Below are positions 61,381 through 64,000 of a stretch of 64,000 bases of DNA, one piece after another. Numbering within the stretch: the stretch's first letter is position 1; every line of letters begins with the position of its first letter. The stretch is taken from contig NC_092276.1 in assembly GCF_036320965.1 (NCBI RefSeq), positions 10,468,298 to 10,532,297 of the forward strand, written 5' to 3'. Origin of the DNA: Panulirus ornatus (lineage: Eukaryota > Arthropoda > Malacostraca > Decapoda > Palinuridae). The notes below the pieces were generated by a model that was not told the DNA's origin, did no database searches, and worked only from the letters and a program-made list of their open reading frames with translations. A program made the translations under genes and the position numbers.

Positions 61381-62142
61381 AATTTCCGTGCAGTGAGCGC
61401 TACGGGCAGGACCTTCTTAACATCAAAATCTCCACTTGATTACTCTGTGTAGAATCCTTTGTATTGTCCAGCCATTCTTAAACTAGAGAACGCAAGAGAG
61501 GTACTGCTCCTTTGCTCAGGTACAGCTCAGGATCTTGTCTTTAGACAACTCGTCTAATTTTTCGTGAAATTAGAACAGTTAATGGAGGTACAGAGTCTTT
61601 GACCGAGAGACTCGTTAGTTAAATACCCGCTGGCCCCCGTTGCGTCCTAAGTCGTCTACCTGTTGTTTAGAACATGTTTATCTGTAGTCTGTATTGATGG
61701 TTTCGCCCAATTGTCTTGATGACTCGTAAATAAGGAGAGTCAGTAGATGTTAATTGATGCATATGTTTGTGACCTGTGGTAATGGTAGGTCTGCACTATT
61801 TGCTGCGTTTAGAAAGATTTGACAAGCAATTCTCTAAACGTTTTCGTGCATCGGTGAAAAGAAAGGTTGGTAAGACTCGACTCTTAAATATAATAGTGTT
61901 TTAGAAGGATGATTCCTACGTAAACTTCATCATGTGTTCGTTGAATATGGGTTGGTAAATGCGGAGAATTTTAAGGACGCATTTTAGTATAGTTTGCGAT
62001 AGTACGTTGATGGTTTTCTGTTATACTTGTGTGCGTTACTGAAATGCGAAGTGAGCCATCCGCAGAGTGTTTACAATATTGAAAATGTTTATTACTGCAA
62101 ATGCGTTTCTACATTATACATATAGATTTTACTGTGTACAAA

Positions 62143-62143
<1 letters not shown>
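61381..62143. other. Diverged continuation of the duplication (about 100-bp repeats)
   Basis: 'ggttggtaagactc' (about 61867), 'gggttggtaaatgcggag' (about 61948) and 'gtgtgcgttactgaaatgcg' (about 62029) belong to an old tandem repeat. Its relatives appear at 63636-63800 after the second copy. Confidence 0.65.
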
Positions 62144-62220
<77 letters not shown>

Positions 62221-62227
62221 ATATATA
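62144..62227. repeat. (AT)n microsatellite
   Basis: A TA run with a 'gtatgtat' break near its end. Confidence 0.97.
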
Positions 62228-62774
62228 GGTAGCCGCGTGATAGAGAAACTTGGCACAGTGTGGTGTACAACGGTCATCGAACTGTCTGTAGGAAGAACCA
62301 GTGCATATGAGGTGGTCAAGTGAACCATGGAACTGTCGGCTAGGCTTGGCGCTGAATGAGGGGGCTCTGGTTTTCAGTAGAGTATACATGACAAGTGAAA
62401 AGGCTAAGTGAGAATATTAGGCCGTCCTTCATCTGTTCCGAGCTCTACTTCGTTAACGTAGTGACACGGGAGAAGATGGGAATGTATTTTGTTTATATAT
62501 TTCGTATATAGCTGTGGTTTCCATCTGTCTCTCACTTGGGTTGCCTGATATCATTCAGTCCACAAAACAAACCGTCTGTCCATCCCACACATAACACCTG
62601 ACAACATGAAACTCACAGAGCTCAATCCATGTAGCCCTCTCCCTTGCTTCGGTGAGCACTACGCGCCAGCCTCTTCCTTTTACCCAAATCACGTCACACA
62701 CATACGCATACCTATGTAGGTATTCTGAACTCTCAGTCTAGGAGCTATGACCAGGGACTCTTAGAGACACATCA
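62228..62774. other. Anonymous stretch with a decayed LINE/SINE terminus
   Basis: 'gagctctacttcgttaacgt' near 62441 resembles the shared retroelement terminus (plus orientation) but is strongly diverged. No gene is recognised. Confidence 0.5.
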
Positions 62775-62894
62775 GCATTCTCTTGGCTACTGTTAGCCAT
62801 CTCTACACTCTGCCTTACCCTCTCCAGCAGCAGTTGTGTCCATATACCAGCCACAGCCCTCCGTCTCCTTTATGACCTCTGTGTAAGCGGGAAG

Positions 62895-63013
62895 TTTATA
62901 AGCGGAGCGCACCTGCAAGTGCCAATTCATTGCCGCACCAGAACTGCAAGAGCAGAATTTATGGTCAATGTTCGGTGTGTACGCTCCAACTTTAAACAGT
63001 CACCCCCGTCGTG
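62895..63013 (+). promoter_or_regulatory. Candidate core promoter and first exon, copy 2
   Basis: TTTATAAG at 62895-62902 and 'attcattg' with A at 62929 keep the same 32-bp spacing as copy 1. ATG at 62968 and GTAAGT at 63014 are also kept. The one change after the ATG is silent in the MFGV frame (TTT to TTC) but not in the frame of the upstream ATG. Confidence 0.35.
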
Positions 63014-63053
63014 GTAAGTGTTTCTTGTCAGGGGTTGATTGTGGTTATGGCCT

Positions 63054-63055
<2 letters not shown>

Positions 63056-63134
<79 letters not shown>
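63056..63134. repeat. (CT)n microsatellite in copy 2
   Basis: A CT run of about 39 units at the same place as in copy 1, without the slip. Confidence 0.98.
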
Positions 63135-63137
<3 letters not shown>

Positions 63138-63170
63138 CTTCGCACTTCTGTAAATTCCCGTGCGGTGAGC

Positions 63171-64000
63171 GCGGTTGGCCAGGCCTGTTGTCTATTGGCA
63201 AAAATCTCGCTGTAATTCCAGTTTAGGAAATTTTTCTCCCCTGTTCATCTCATCATGGACCAGATAAGCCGTAAGATTATGGCTATCATGAAAGCTAAAT
63301 GCGTTGTAGAGTCACCTTCTTAAAAAGGCTTCTTAACTAGTTGTCTTTGAGACCCAACTGAGTCATTTTGTGTCGACTGTTTCTTGAATAACATAATCTA
63401 TGAATGTATGATATTTTTAGTATATGGTAATTTATTGGTATATGGTGAATCGGTATATAATCATTCAATAGATATTTGTGTACGGTGGAGGTAGTATGTC
63501 CATATCAATTGTTACTTTTAGGAAATATACACTGGTAATGATATGGAGATTTTGGAGCGTTGGTAGAAAAGTATGTTGGCAATTCTGAATATTCTATGTT
63601 ATGTAAGACAAGAGTGTGATGATAGCCTCATAGACTTTCTCACGTGTTAGTGAAATACTGGTTTGTAAATACAAAGGATTTATTTCCATCTTTTAGCGAA
63701 GTTTGGGATGATAATATTAACGTTTTCTTTGAATATGTGTGCGCGTTAGTGAAACATGGGTTGAGACCTCCGTAGAGTTTTCGGAGGTGATTATTTTTAA
63801 TTATTGTTCTAAGTTACGTTTATAGTCGTACTTACCTCTTTATTTGATTAATGGTATTTTCAACCGCTGCTTCTTTTTCTTTAATGAAAGGTTTTGGACA
63901 CACTAATGTAATTTTTATTGAAGTCTTTATCTTTGATCAAGCGTATAGTCTCATTAACACTGATTCTCTTGTAGATAATAACATAGATCCACAGAAACTA
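63171..64000. other. Anonymous stretch, diverged downstream part of the duplication
   Basis: 'gtgttagtgaaatactggtt' and 'gcgcgttagtgaaacatggg' near 63645 and 63742 match the old 100-bp repeats after copy 1. No gene is recognised to the window end. Confidence 0.55.

Larger units (their letters stand above)
62775..63170 (+). repeat. Segmental duplication, copy 2 (promoter/first-exon-like)
   Basis: The counterpart of 60985-61380. Differences in the candidate exon are few (for example 'ccagaactgcaagagc' against 'ccaggactgcaagcgc', and 'gttcgg' against 'gtttgg'). Confidence 0.93.

Overview
This is a eukaryotic, repeat-dominated intergenic (or very long intronic) window, most likely from a decapod crustacean. 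The evidence is the extreme microsatellite load, with dozens of (AT)n, (CT/AG)n and (GT/CA)n arrays of about 50-190 bp plus long (TTC)n and (ATT)n tracts. It also includes retroelement sequences that I recognise from decapod genomes: a LINE with a 3' region beginning at a 'cgctaacgcggga' motif, and a SINE-like element with the same end. That recognition is from memory, not a database search. I see no convincing protein-coding host gene, no rRNA, no tRNA and no CRISPR array. Almost all long open frames are simple repeats read as polypeptides ([30 protein letters not shown], long L/F/K/E runs) or tandem repeats without stops. || Layout. 1-5 kb: AT arrays, a strict 24-bp minisatellite carrying AGGTCA in most units, a LINE 3' tail, a SINE-like copy and two more minisatellites. 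7-10 kb: two related fold-back (inverted-repeat) elements between AT arrays. 10-25 kb: mostly anonymous sequence with many small tandem duplications and a 26-bp array at 23.2-23.7 kb. 25-28 kb: two related minisatellites in opposite orientation flanking a cluster of AT arrays and SINE-like copies. 28-36 kb: a 71-bp array, AGGTCA-rich diverged repeats, two paralogous (CT)n-spacer-(TTC)n loci, a perfectly phased 42-bp array and a variable 39-45-bp array. 36-40 kb: a 54/51-bp array whose unit changes preserve reading frame, and a 42-bp array. 41.8-43.2 kb: the clearest formerly coding sequence, a decayed minus-strand LINE with reverse-transcriptase motifs A, B and C, and a second LINE 3' fragment abutting it. 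44-50 kb: the longest AT array, a C-rich G4-type tract, a 23-copy G-tract minisatellite, a punctuated GT array and a near-perfect palindrome. 50-60 kb: further SINE and LINE tails, a small RT fragment of a different LINE at 57.1 kb, and more arrays. 61-64 kb: a directly duplicated segment whose two copies both keep a TATA-like box, an initiator-like site 32 bp downstream and a GTAAGT donor. || Biologically the window records retroelement insertion and microsatellite/minisatellite expansion rather than a set of cooperating genes. The most useful leads are the shared 3' terminus of the SINE-like and LINE elements, the duplicated promoter/first-exon-like module at 61 and 63 kb, the G-tract array at 48.3-48.75 kb, the AGGTCA half-site arrays and the paralogous CT/TTC loci. 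Coordinates of diverged repeats are approximate because they were read by eye.
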